Positions 32,616 through 45,351 of a stretch of DNA of 64,000 bases are shown in pieces (within the stretch, counting starts at the first letter, position 1; every line of letters starts with the position of its first letter). The stretch spans positions 248,001 through 312,000 of the forward strand of contig JAGPYM010000036.1 in assembly GCA_020736575.1 (NCBI GenBank), written 5' to 3'. Below the pieces are notes generated by a model. The model saw nothing but the letters and a program-made list of their open reading frames with translations. It had not been told where the DNA came from and did no database searches. Source of the stretch: Thelonectria olida. Taxonomy: Eukaryota > Ascomycota > Sordariomycetes > Hypocreales > Nectriaceae. The position numbers and the translations under genes are program-made.

Positions 32616-35600
32616 CGCCTACATCGTATCCTACAAGAGACGGACGAAGAGAGACTGGAGCGAACGAAGGGAATACTGGCTCGCAAGCAAAGTTTTTTTA
32701 TCGTCCTGGAAATGCAGTGCTATTAAACTGCATATACAGATCTATGAATACCTACCTACCTACCCAGGGAGTCAGTTTAAGTACATACTGTGTGTTTTGA
32801 CCACCTGGGAGTGACCTCTATGTCGATGGGTGGGTAGCGTGTCGAACGAGGTACAATTGAGAATATTTGTTATCTGATCTTTTGCAGCGAGGCCGGGTTT
32901 GACCGGTCGAGAGCTAAGTAAAAAATTTCACACATATTTCGATGACATTGCATATGAATCTAAGGTGGGCGCAAGGAAACCCTTCAAATTCAGCTACCCT
33001 AGAGCGCGGATGTGATTGCTGGCATCTAAGTCTCAGTCTCAGGTTCCTGTTCAAATTGACTCTCGCAAGAGGAGCATCTCTTCAAACTCAGGCAGAATGA
33101 GAGCAGCGATATCCAACCAAGCGACTGACATGCTTGGGTTTAGCTACATACGCAATGTTGCATGGCTGGCTTACCATTGGCTTATGACGCTCATGATTGT
33201 ACATGTTGACGGGATATTCCTGTCACGGTGCATGAGGGCGTTGAATTTTGCGGTTAGTCACATCTCAGGTGATCAATGGACCGGAGATCCGATCATCTTG
33301 CAATGCACGAAAAGCAAACTCGCCGAATGACCTTCCACAGGCGAAAGAAAAGAAAAACAGTGTCTACACAACATTGAAGCCGATCAACATCATGACAGAG
33401 TCATCACAACGTTCCCCACCAACGGGAGCAAGGCCGGCGAATGACGAGTAGGCTACGGGCAAGTCCGTTGCACCATTGATGGACTGGTGGCTGCACGTAA
33501 TTGGTCGGAAAATGGTTATGCGGAAAATGAGATGAAGTGTTAATGCGGCAGAAGCGGGGAGGGGAGGGACCCTTGTTGACGAAGTGGTTCTCGGCACGCG
33601 TGTTGTGCGTGTGTGTGTGCGTGCATGCAGCGTGTTGGTGTTGCATCTGTTGTTGCTGGTGGCTATTTGTTTGTTTTGTTTTGTTTTGCTCGTCATGTGT
33701 CTTGCCTTGTTTTGCTGTTGTCGGCAGTAACGGAGGGAATGCTGGGCAGATTCGAACAATGCGAAACCTCCATCCTCTCTCTACTGTGCGAAGATGAGCT
33801 ATTCTGGGACCACTGGCCCCAGCCTTGGCGTCCTCGGGGCAGCATGTGCGCGGTGGCATTGCCGAGTCGTCATCACCGAGTCCCCGTCCGTCGTGAGCGT
33901 TTTTCGGTCTCTCCTTCACGAGCCCCGGCCGGAAGCAAGGAGGTCCCGCCTCGCTCACTGATCACTGATCACGGGCGTTTCGGCTGTGGTTTCTTGCTTG
34001 TCCTCACTGCCCTTGTCATCCTTGCTGCCAGCTGTCGAGGGTCGGTAATTAAGGCTTCAGCCGGGCCAGGCAGCTCCTTGTCCTCCCTCTTCCTTCCCGC
34101 CCCGGGCCCCGGATGGGGGATGAGCTGGACGAAATCAGCGAGGGAGGAGTCGGGACCTTCAGCCAGCCCAAAGCCCAGCGTCTTTTCTTCTTATGATTGA
34201 ATCCGTGGATGAGGGCGTCATCATCTGATCGGCTTGTGGCGCTCCGTCTCCAATTAGACCCGGTGGCTTTCCACGACAGGCCTGCCATCTCAGCCTGTCA
34301 GTGTCTCGATTCGTCAGCGCAGAGCCGATGGCGTCCATGGCCTCATCTCATCTCACTCCCAACGGCGGCTAAACGCAGATTCTAGTTAGCCCGTTTGCGT
34401 TTGTCCTCTCCTCGTCATTGCTGATCAGCCCTCTCATCCGGGTAGGGGATTGACTTGCGCCATATGATTGTTTGCTTTTTGGTGGACGGGCACCTACTAT
34501 GTATCTAATTCGACAGGCTATCTCTATTTGTGCTTACTCACACGTGGGATGCGTTGGCAATCTGGCATTGACAGACATGTATCTGTTGGGGATGATCGAG
34601 GCAGCGATCCTGGGATGCCCATTATGCGAATTGCCATTGATCCATGGAGCCAATTAGCACATTTCCGTATCATCCCCTCTCCAAGAAGAAAGCCGGGGTC
34701 ACGGATCCGCTTGGGGTCATTGCACAGTTGGGATTGCACAGTTGGGAACCGGGTGGCTTGGAGTACTTCCTACGAATACATACATGGCTGATCGCATTTC
34801 TATCTCACACATTGAGACGGCACTTTGACAATTGACCAACGCCCAAAGCTGGGATGATTAGATCGCGGTGGAAGCGTATCCCCTCGCTCTCCTACGTGCG
34901 GAGCATATCAATTATTAGAGGAGCAGTGCAGAGTTACCTAGCTACTGCAAACTACCTAGGCGAAGCGATCCCCATCCAACACCCTGGCTCACCTCGACAT
35001 TGCTTTCCAGGGTACCCGGGAGAGCAGTCCAATAGTACGAAGCTGGTACCTGGCTAACGAGGGAGAGCGTCAGCGAAGTGCCACGTTCCCACTCTCCGCG
35101 TTCCACGTCCATCCCAGTCTAGAAGTTTTTTACCCCTTCACGGGTCCCCAAGATGAAGCCATCAGCGCAGCTTCTCACAAAGTACCTTGTTACCATGGCC
35201 CAAGAGGCATCTTCTTTCTCCTCTTCTCAGAGGCTGTGCAGCAGCAGCTCTAGTCGGCGCAGGGGGAAATCACCAGGCGCTTTGCAGGATGCCGTAACAG
35301 GGAACGATGATGGACAAGGGCCCAGTCTCCTCTCCATCGCTCTTCGCCCTGAACATGACTGCCCAGTTCGAGTACGGAGCAGAGAGGCAGCGGCCATAGC
35401 TCCCTTCCAGCTGAGCCCAGAAGCTTGGAAAACAGGCAGCTCTCTGCGCACAGTCCCGGTGCACAGCTCACTCGCTGGACCTGGTATCTCGGTCGAGGTT
35501 TCGTTCGTTCAGTCCAAGTGACTTGTTGAGAAGTAAATAAAGAAGTGTGCGTGAGGTAACTTATAACGCACGTCTCGGCAGGAGAGTAGCTCATCAATAG

Positions 35601-37190
35601 CCGAGCACCTGTCTCTGCCTCCCTTTCGCTGGAGCTCTATTGCTGTTCCAGGCTCTCGGACTCTGACAGGTTCCTTTTCCCTTCTTCTTCCCTTCTGATG
35701 ATAGACTGACGAGAACCTTTCTACCTGCCCATCCTGTTGCAGACGACTGCCGGGAGTTCACACTAGAGTCCCCCACCCCTGGCCCAATCACTGCCCTGAC
35801 GTGCCATCTCGCCTTCCTTCGGTCCCCCTTCGCTATAACGGAGCCGTCCTATCGCATCGCATCGCGTCGTCTCATTTCCTTGCTGGGCCGCCTCGTCTAT
35901 TCATCCATCCCGTCGTTGGTTCTTGTCCCCTTTCTCCTGCTTCTCTGGCCTCATCCACTGCAGACCGCTTTTGGAGCAAGCTCGTCTTTCCTTGGTTTTA
36001 CTTGCCTATTGGGCGTGATACATCCCACCTTGTGTACTAGTTTAATCGTTTTCCTCTTCTCTGTTTCTTAGATCAGCTGTTATTTTCGTTTTCGGTACTC
36101 TGTGCCCCTCTTCACTCCCTCACACCGGCCCTCCGCCGACGACGAACCGACGCCAAATAAGCCCCGTCACCGCTTGTACTCCTAATCGGTCGATCTGGGT
36201 TGGTTCTGGATTCTGGAAGCCAGAGCGGGAGCGAAGCATTCAGAGTGACAAGGCCGGTTCTGTTCTTGAGGCAGCGGCGTGACCCCCACCACAAGGCCGA
36301 AAACAGACCCGACCTGCGCGCGTGTCACTTGTCGTTGGGACTTGGACTGAGAGTGTGCCACAGGAACCGTCTTCGCTGCTGTCTCTCCACATCCGCTCGC
36401 ACACCGGCCGTTTTGGGTGCCGCTGATGAACAAGCCCTCGGTGCCCCGTCTGCGCTAATCGGGAATGATCAACAAATCGACTGTCGCGCAGCTTTGCCAG
36501 TTCCATTCCAGTGCGTCCAGCGCCGCTGCACAACACTGAGACGGCTGCGACGCTGCCGCATCCACCACGAAGCACAGCAGCCCGCGTACGTCGTGCAAAC
36601 CACCACCAGAGTAGTACTTGTACTAGCACCGCTCCCTCCACTGTTTCGACGGTACCCGGCTGGCTGATGACAGGAGCTTCTCTCCGTCTGCGCAGTGACA
36701 ACAACGTGGTCTCGGCTTCTGTGGTTGGCTTCCCGTCTTTTTTTTTTTCTTGCTTGTTGTTGACTCGACGAACTGCGCTGCACACTGCCGTGGACATCTC
36801 TGCAACCACACATCCATTCATTTCCTTCCTTAATGCTCCTCTATTTTTCCTTTTCGCCTGGCTTCTTTGTTTCTCAATTGTTTGCGCAGTCCGGACTGCT
36901 TCTCTCCCACTCTGTCTGACCTCTCTCCTCTTGTTCTCCCTGCAAGGCTCATCTCAGCTCCGCGCTGGCACACCCTTCCCCAGCTGCCCTGCAATAGGCC
37001 AGGCAACTTTAATCACCCACCAAACATCCACGTACCTGGAACTTAGCTCACTCCTCGAACACAAACAAACAACACCAACACGCACGTCAAGTCCCCCCGC
37101 GACGGGCCTGACAACGCCGTCCGTCCGCCCCTCTTGATGGTTCCAAGATTCTTCTAGGGACCTCAGCTCATCGAGGGTCGTTCGAACATC
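32616..37190. other. Long gene-poor region and ApsA leader
   Basis: 4.6 kb. No protein-like frame with splice support was found. A (TTTTG)n-like tract lies at 33668-33690. The part from about 35,600 to 37,190 is strongly pyrimidine-rich and C/T-biased, as in long promoters and 5' leaders of filamentous fungal genes, and probably serves the ApsA gene. Confidence 0.5.
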
Positions 37191-40100
37191 ATGGCCTCCT
37201 CGCTGGCTTCCGACAAGCCCAGCTTGCCGGCCCCTCGTGCTGCGGCCAACGACCCCTTCGTCACATCCACACCCGCGCCCGCCCGCAATCGTTACTCCAA
37301 TTTCGACCAGGACCTCTTCATCGCCGGTCCTGCCTCGTCACCGGGCCAGGCCAAGCGTGCTCTTGAGGCTCATCTCGTCGAGACCGAACGACGCCTTGAC
37401 GAGGCCGGAAAATTGGGCACTGCCCTCGTCTCGCAGCGCAAAGCTCTTACCGAACAACTTCAGGAGGTAGAAAAGTTGCAAGCTGAGGGCGAACTCAATC
37501 CCGAGCTGCGCCAAAAGCTCGTCGACATCGAAAAGGAGTACCACAATCTCGCTAGAGAATCCGCGAGGGCATTCTTGCCCAAGCAACGAGTCCCCAGCAA
37601 TGAGGCCAACCCTAATTCCCCCTTTGCGCCTGAGAGCCGGAGCGGCAGGGTAAGTATCATGCGCTTCCCCTCAACATCTTCTAAACGGAATCGAGAGACT
37701 GACTCCCTTCATCCAGCGTTCCGTCAGTCCTTCCAAGTTCGAAAGCCAGGCGACCGGTTCCCCCACCAAACTTAGCGTCCCAAATCGAAAGATTCGCAAC
37801 CAACCCTCGAACCGAGTCCACGACATCGAGTTCGCCGCTGAAATCAGTACCTCGCTCATCGCCCAGGTCCGCAATCTCCAAGCCTTGCTCGCCGAGCGAG
37901 ACGAAGAGGTCAAGGATTACAAGGAATACAATTCACAGCTTGAGAGGGATTCTGAAAACTTGAAGCAACGCGCCAAGACTCTCGATGAGAGCGAGAACCG
38001 CTACAAGGAGGAGAACTGGAACCTTGAGACAAAGCTACAAGAGTTCGCTTCCCAACAAAAAGAAGCCTCCGACCGTGAGAAGAAGCTCACTCAATCCCTG
38101 AACGCCATCACCGCCGAAAAGGTGACAGCGCAAAGAGAGCTTGACGAAACCAAGGTCACTCACGCCAGACTCATTGAAGAATATGCCGCTGCCGTCAGAA
38201 ATCATGACATTGAACTTGGCACAGCGAAACGCAAGATTGGCATGGCCGAGGGCGAGCGAGCTGCCATGCAGCGACGGATTGACGACCTCACTGGCCAGAA
38301 CCAGGAGCTGGCGAGGGCCTTCTCTACCCAGCGCGCTAGAGTCGCATCGATGGAGTCTGCTCCTCGTGCCAGTGATGATGACTTCGAGTCTGCTGCCGAC
38401 CACATTACGCCTGAGCACTCACCTCCTCAGTCGCCTATCAAGGGCACCCCCAGACATGCCGTTTTGGAGACCGAGACGATGAAGTCATCCCTGCACCACG
38501 CTCAACGTACCATCCAGAGCCAGCGAGGTCTGCTTCACCGAGAAAAGACTGAGAAGCTTGAGCTCAGACGGATCATCCAGGACCTTCGCGATGATTTGGA
38601 AAAGGCCAGGAACGAGTCCAATGAGACAAAGTCACACCGCCGCAGCCGTAAGAAGGAATCTAAAGAGTTTAAGAAGCCCCCTGGACTACTCGGCAGCTTC
38701 CGTTCGAGCAAGCACGAAGTGATTCAGGACGACGCTGAATGGGAAGACCAGGGAGATGTGTCTCCTCGGGCTATGAGCTCACCTATGACAGCAAGCACCA
38801 TCACTGTTAGAAAACAGGACCGAGAATTGGCCTTCCCCATCGAATCCGTCGAACACGACACTGCCAACGAAGCTAGCGAATCCGCATTTGAGACCGCTAA
38901 TGAGCGCGCGACCGAGACCGAGGATTTCCAGACGGTGAATGAGGAGTTCTCTGGTAGTGACGATGTTGAGACCGAGACCGAGGGCACTTCACGTGGCTTC
39001 GGCAAGATGAACAAGCCACCCAGCCTTCCCTCTGTCTTGTCTCGACATGCTTCCCGAAATTCCATCAATAGCACCGCATCTACCTCTGCTGACGAGGATG
39101 ACTTTGTCCATATGAGGACTCCGACCGGCACTCTGTCCTCCAATCGAAGCAGCCGCTTCCGGCTCAGCCGTGGTATCTTCAGCCGCTCCCGCCAGGCTAG
39201 TGAGGAACCTAATCTGCAGAGCAGCCCTGCAAGCTTCGTGAGTAGCAACCGCGAAACTCCTCAGGGCGGCCAGAGCCTCTTCGCCGAACTGCAAGAATTC
39301 GACGGTAGTGATGACGAGTCTGTTGGAGCTCACTCTCCAAGTCGAAGAGGTCGTTCCGTGACTCCTGGCTCTGTTGGTACTCCATTTTCACCACCGCCAC
39401 CCGTGCCGGCTGTTCCTAGAGTTGTCATGGTGGACTCTGGTGTCATGACTGAGCCGGTTGATATTGCCCCGGCTCGTAGTGGAATACAGACACCACCTCC
39501 TATTCAGTCTGGTCTTGCGCCGGAGGGTCACGACGAGTCATTGCCGGCTTCGCCTGTCAGTGTGGTGGCAGCCGCTCGATCAGCGTCCATGTCGTCTGTC
39601 GTCGACACTTCTGGCGAGCGTCATGTGTCGTGGCCAATCGACGAGCTCATCAGCAGTTCTCGACCCGTGTCCATGTCATACAGTGATGCCGGCGCACAGC
39701 ATGATCCTGATATGGAAGAGAAGCTCGCTCAATTCCCGGCTCCTCCAAGACTGTCGCCCATCTTGCCCCCCACGCTCAGCATATCCTCCATTTCTTCTGA
39801 AGATATTGAACCCCGAGAAGAAGCACCGCCATCTCTTTCCATGGTGTCCATCTCCAACCAGAGCGTTGAGCCTGTGGCCGAGCCCGAAGTCCCCCCACCG
39901 GACCTTAGCTTGACGAGTATTATTGTCGAGCACTTGGAGCCTGTTGCTGAGCCCGAGGTGCCTCCACCGGATCTTAGCTTGACAAGCATTGTTGTCGAAC
40001 ATTTGGAGCCTGTAGCTGAACCCGAGATTCCTTCTCCAGCCCTCAGCCTGTCCACAATCCTTGGCCAGCATGTGCAGCCTATTGCTGAGCCTGAGGTCCT

Positions 40101-43100
40101 TCCTCCTGCCCTCAGCTTGTCAACTGTCTTCGGTGAGCATGTGGAACCCATCGCTGAGCCCGAGATTCCTCCTCCCTCCCTCAGCTTCTCCACAGTCGTT
40201 GGTGAGCACGTCGAACCCATTGCTGAGCCCGAGATTCCTCCTCCTGCCCTCAGCTTGTCAACTGTCTTCGGTGAGCATGTGGAACCCATCGCTGAGCCCG
40301 AGATTCCTCTTCCCTCCCTCAGCTTCTCCACAGTTGTTGGTGAGCACGTCGAACCCATTGCTGAGCCCGAGATTCCTCCTCCTGCCCTCAGCTTGTCAAC
40401 TGTCTTCGGTGAGCATGTGGAACCCATCGCTGAACCAGAGATTCCTCTCCCCGAGTTGTCTTTGACATCGATGTTTATGGAGGAGGTGACGCCAGTGGCA
40501 GAACCAGAGATACCTCTACCAGACTTGACTCTCACAACCGTTGTCGCAGAGAATATCGAGCCAATTGCGGAGCCGGAGACTCCTGTGCCAGAGTTAAGCT
40601 TTGTTGCAATTGCTGCTGAGGAGCTTGAGCCAGTACCCGAGCCACAGACACCTCCCCCAGCACTATCCTTTGCTTCAGTCAACACCCAATCGCTTGATCC
40701 CGTGGAGGAGCCTGAGGTTCCAGCTCCAGAGCTGAGTCTGTCCACCATTTGTCAGGAGGCAGTCGAGCCTGTGGCCGACCCCGAAATTTTGCCAGTTGTC
40801 GTGGTGCCTCCGCCTCCATCGTTGAGCATGTCCGAAATCCAGCGAGAACATGTGGAACCAGTTGCTCTCAAAGCACCTGAGCTTAGCATGTCTAGCATTT
40901 TGGGAGAGCACATTGAGCCGATCGCAGAGCCTGAGCCGGAACCTATTGTTCCTCTCCTGCCCTCGTTGAACCTGTCAGCTCTCTGGCACCAACACGTGGA
41001 ACCCATTGCGGAACCAGAGCCTGTCCCTCCACCGGCACCGACCCTCACCATGTCAACCATCGTCGGTGAACATGTGGAACCTATCGCGGAGCCGGAGCCG
41101 GAGCCTATTATTCCTCCCGCACCTCAGCTCAGCCTGTCTACAATCCTCGGCGAGCATGTTGAGCCTGTAACAGAGCCAGAACCGCCAGTTCCCGTTGTGC
41201 CCCAACTCTCCATCTCGGTCATCGTTGGCGAGCATGTTGAACCCATCGCTGAGCCTCAACCTCCTGTTCCCCCTATGCCTCAACTCAGCCTGTCAACAAT
41301 CATTGGAGAGCATGTTGAGCCTATTGCAGAGCCCGAACTCCCCGTACCACAACTCAGCATCTCAACTATTCTCGGCCAACATGTCGAGCCTGTTACTGAG
41401 CCAGAGCCACCTGTCCCCCCTATGCCCCAGCTTACCATGTCGTCAATCATCAGAGAGCATGTCGAGCCCATTGCTGAGCCGGAGCCTCCTGTGCCCCAAC
41501 TCAGCTTGTCAACCATTGCCAGAGAGCACGTACAGCCGATCGCGGAACCCGAGCCAGTCCCTGAGGTGCCCGAGCTCACTATCTCATCTATTCGAGGCGA
41601 ACTTATTGAGCCAGGTCCTCTTGAAACACCTGACCTTGCACTGTCCACGATTGCCGCCCAGGAAGTTGAACCTGTCGCCGAGCCCGAGAAGGTCATTCCC
41701 CCGCCATCCCTCAACCTGTCCTTAATTCGTGCCGAACATTGTGAGCCAAGAGAGGAGCCTCAGCCAGTTCCGACCCCCATTGAGCTGGGCTTTTCAAACC
41801 TCTCCACGGAGCAGGTTTCGCCAATCTCCGCACCCGAACCCCTCCGCCCCGCCCTTGGATTATCTCCTATTCTCAACGAGAACGTCAGACCTGTTCTGGA
41901 GCCTCTGCCTGCACCCCCTGCTCTAGTTATGTCTTCCATTGCTACGCAGGGTGTTGAGCCGATCAGCCCTGTGCACAAGGTCCCCAGTTTACCGGCATTC
42001 GGATTCTCGTCGATATCATCCGTCGAAACCCAGCCAGTTGCGGCCCGAAGTCCATTTAGAGATGGCTTTATCCTACCGCGGGACATGAATTCCCCATTCA
42101 TGGAGAGAGACCTCCCTGAGACCCCCACCAGCAGATCTTTTGGACGTAGCAAGAAGAGGGACTCATCGCCAATCATTGCCGAAGATGAGACTAGACAATC
42201 TCCCAGTGACTCGCCAGAGGCAGAGACACCCGAGTCTCAGCGACCCTTCAAGGAACTCTCAACCAACTCGGATGCTCGGCCCTCACGCAAGGCTCCCGTT
42301 CCCACCAGTGACCAAGGTGCCCAGACTTCACTTACCGCTGATGTCATCGATGCCATGTTCAAGACCAGATCTCGTCCTGGTTTCAGCCCTGAGAAGAACT
42401 TGTCCGTCGCTAGCTTCGGAACACCTGGAACGACTGGTACTGTTCGGATTCGCCGATCTCAGGAAAGCTTTGGCAGTCCTGTTCGTCACAAAGGCAAGAT
42501 GCTCGACGATGGTTTTGACTTGAGTCCTATGCGAAGGCCTGGTAGCTCGGCTAGCGCAGCTAGTGGTAGGGGATCTATTCTCGATGTTTCTCCTCTTCCT
42601 GGAAATCACCGCCAAAACCTCGAACCTGCAAGAACCGGCTCATCTCATGGCGTGCAACGAAACATGGGACCCCCTCTGTGGCCAGCTTCTGCCCTCAAGG
42701 CACGACCAACGACTCCGAACGAGAACCTGTCTCCTGTGTCCCGTGGCACCCCAACTCCTCGGGCCCGTGGCGCGTATGACCATCTTGAAGCTCACTCACC
42801 TACAGGCCTCACCGATGCGTCAAGGAAGTCTTCAGTATCGTCGTTCGCGTCTGAACTCGACTCCAGATTTAACATGCGCCCCGGTGAGATTGGCATGGAC
42901 GGATTTGGACCTAACACAGATCCTCGCATGATTCAGGCCATAACGCAGACCATGATCGGCGAGTATCTCTGGAAGTACACACGCAAGACCGGTCGTGGAG
43001 AGATGTCAGAGAACCGACATCGTCGATACTTCTGGGTGCACCCTTACACGAGAACCTTGTACTGGAGTGACAGAGATCCCTCAAGCGCTGGGAAATCGGA

Positions 43101-43905
43101 ACTCAAGGCCAAGAGCGTTCCAATTGAGGCCGTACGGGTTGTGACGGATGACAACCCTATGCCCCCAGGACTCCACCGCAAGAGCTTGGTCATCATTTCT
43201 CCCGGACGGACTGTCAAGTTCACATGCACCACCGGCCAACGACACGAGACCTGGTTCAACGCTCTCTCATACCTCCTTCTCCGCACCAACAACGAGGCTG
43301 TGACGGATATTGACGAGATTGGCACCAACATCACACGCGAAGATGTCGAAGAGTTCAACCCTCAGTACGGTCGACGTGTTACAAATGGCACTCGACCACG
43401 AGGACCCGCATCCCTGTCATCATACAACTCTCGCACGACCCGCAACGAGTCGCCCGCTGTTGGGATGTCTATGAACATCCCAACGCTTACATCCAAGACA
43501 CCGCAGCGTCCCGCCATCGGTACATTGAGCAAGCTCAGCGGCTATTGGAAGGGTAGCCAACTTTCGGGCACCTTCTCAACCCGACGTGGCCGTGTCCCTA
43601 GCCCCCAAGACGTGGGCATTTACGAAGCAAGCGAGGCCCACGATAGTGCCGAGGACCTGCGCGAAATGATCGAGCGTCAGGATAGGGAATCTGATCGCCT
43701 CGAAAACGTACGAGCATGCTGCGATGGTAAGATAAACCTAGATCGAATCGTTGTTATTGACCGGTGACTAACTCATGATACAGGCAAGCATGACGTTGGC
43801 ACCCTGGGACATCTGTCCAAACGCGGCCGCCACCCCCACGACGGCCACTCACATCCGAGACTCTTGAGCTCAACAAACATGGGCTCGATGCGTTCTCGGG
43901 CCTAG
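37191..43905 (+). CDS. apsA: Nuclear migration / cortical anchor protein ApsA (Num1 family)
   Basis: Cortical protein that anchors dynein, and in yeast mitochondria, at the plasma membrane and so positions nuclei in hyphae. Exons are 37191-37649, 37717-43726 and 43784-43905, giving 2,196 residues. An N-terminal coiled-coil region (about 50-450) with FDQDLFIAG and VHDIEFAAEISTSLIAQVRN matches the Num1/ApsA membrane and mitochondria-binding segment. Residues about 837-1590 hold some 32 imperfect copies of a 20-22 residue unit of the form LSLSTIxGEHVEPIAEPExP. A C-terminal Mcp5-type PH domain (about 1891-2014, with MIGEYLWKYTRKTGRGEMSE and HRRYFWVHPYTRTLYWSD) binds PI(4,5)P2 in the family. Units 6-10 alternate STVFG/STVVG almost identically. 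Confidence 0.95.
39770..42030 (+). repeat. Coding tandem repeats in apsA
   Basis: About 32 units of roughly 60-66 bp encoding a proline/glutamate-rich 20-22 residue motif. Within about 40100-40440 a higher-order unit of roughly 132 bp (two motifs) is repeated with near identity, which indicates recent tandem duplication. Confidence 0.9.
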
Positions 43906-45351
43906 CTAGCCCCATTCCGACGATGATGGAGGCAGAAGACACCGCCCAACTCGACTAGTCGTCTCTTGACGGCAACACACTCTTTTCATGTCACTAGACA
44001 AACCTCTCAACTGTTACGACCACCAACATCCTCACGGAACCTTTCACGATGCTGATGATTTCTTTACTCTGTTAATCGGTTCTCGTCACTGTACCAGAAT
44101 CGCAGCTCATGTGTCGCCTTCGAGGCTGATAATCCAATCCCTAGCCAACTCTAATGGCTTACGACGCGTCAAGTCTTTTTCCTTGTCTCTATTTCCTAAT
44201 ATCCTATGAAATCGAACCTAATCCCGAAAAAACAAACCGGATGAAAAAAAAATAGCAAGAACTACAAGAGGTCATGGAAGCATGACTAGACATCTTTTCT
44301 TTTTTTGTTTTACGTTAGTGTTAGTTGGACCAATGGCGGGTGAAACCGGCGGCTCAAAGGTGTTTCGTCCTTTTCTGCCAGGGAGGTGATGGTATTATCT
44401 GAAGCAACCTCCTTGCTTACGCTGGGTGGTGTCATTTTCTATACGAGTCAGCTGGTGGTGTATTGCTATCGTGGTTCTACAGGGCCAGTCTTTTTGACGC
44501 AAGCAAGGACATTATCAGCGTTAGACTAGATTGTACAAAGCCAAAATACCTGGAGGGGGAGGGTGGTGTAGTGGACGGGCAGCCAAGCCAAGTTGGGGGC
44601 GGAGCAGTTGATGATGGGCTGTACCAAGAAGAATAGTTTGCGATGGGAATTATTGACGACTGAATGATATTTGTGTTGCAGATTGATGCTTTGAGCAAAT
44701 GTCCCTCGTGTTGGGCAATCTTGTGCGACGGTTCTGTGTGATGATGGCGATGACTTCACGATGGAGATGGGCCTTACACACCATCAACTGCCTAGGTAAG
44801 TTGACTCTTCGCCTCGTCGACTGAAGCGGCGATTGTAGTCTCGTCCTTCACATGCGCCCGTTGGATTGAGGAAAACAGGATTGTATTCACTGGTCGGCCT
44901 CCCGCATCCGACGTCGACAAATGAGCATGGACGCAGAGTCGTGATTCTTCAACACCAAGACGCAACGCAACGCTGAACGGGAAGAAGTGTGTGTGATAGG
45001 GCTTCCAAATGGGGAAAGATTGCGGCCTGCGGCGACACGTGTCATGCCATCCGTCTGCCTCTGCTCTACGCCTTACGTTGGCGACACCTTCTTTAGCCAT
45101 GAGCTGGAGCATCAGAAGCTGCGCTTTTGAGGCGGGCGCTTGGAGATATATTTCGCCGACCAGAGACACAAAAATGTCGAAGGATAGTAGCTCAGCCACC
45201 TCTGAAACTCTAAGCGCCCGTCTATGCTCCGGCCTTAATCCCAAGGACAGCTCATGCATTTTCCGCTTGGTATGAATGCGATTGAGCTCTCAGACACAAG
45301 GCTGATCTGATCCACTCTGACAACTCATCCAAAAATCGACACCCGTCCATC
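43906..45351. other. Intergenic region
   Basis: 1.45 kb; no supported gene. Confidence 0.5.

Noticed and set aside
33404..34200. Open frames of 180-195 codons on both strands
   Set aside because: Driven by TG/TTTTG simple repeats; composition not protein-like.
36240..37137. Overlapping open frames of 190-210 codons on both strands upstream of apsA
   Set aside because: Low-complexity C/T-rich leader sequence; no domain or splice support, and position fits a promoter and 5' UTR.
39729..40748. 339-residue open frame antisense to apsA
   Set aside because: Generated by the in-phase coding repeats on the plus strand; glycine/serine-rich shadow with no start or splice context.
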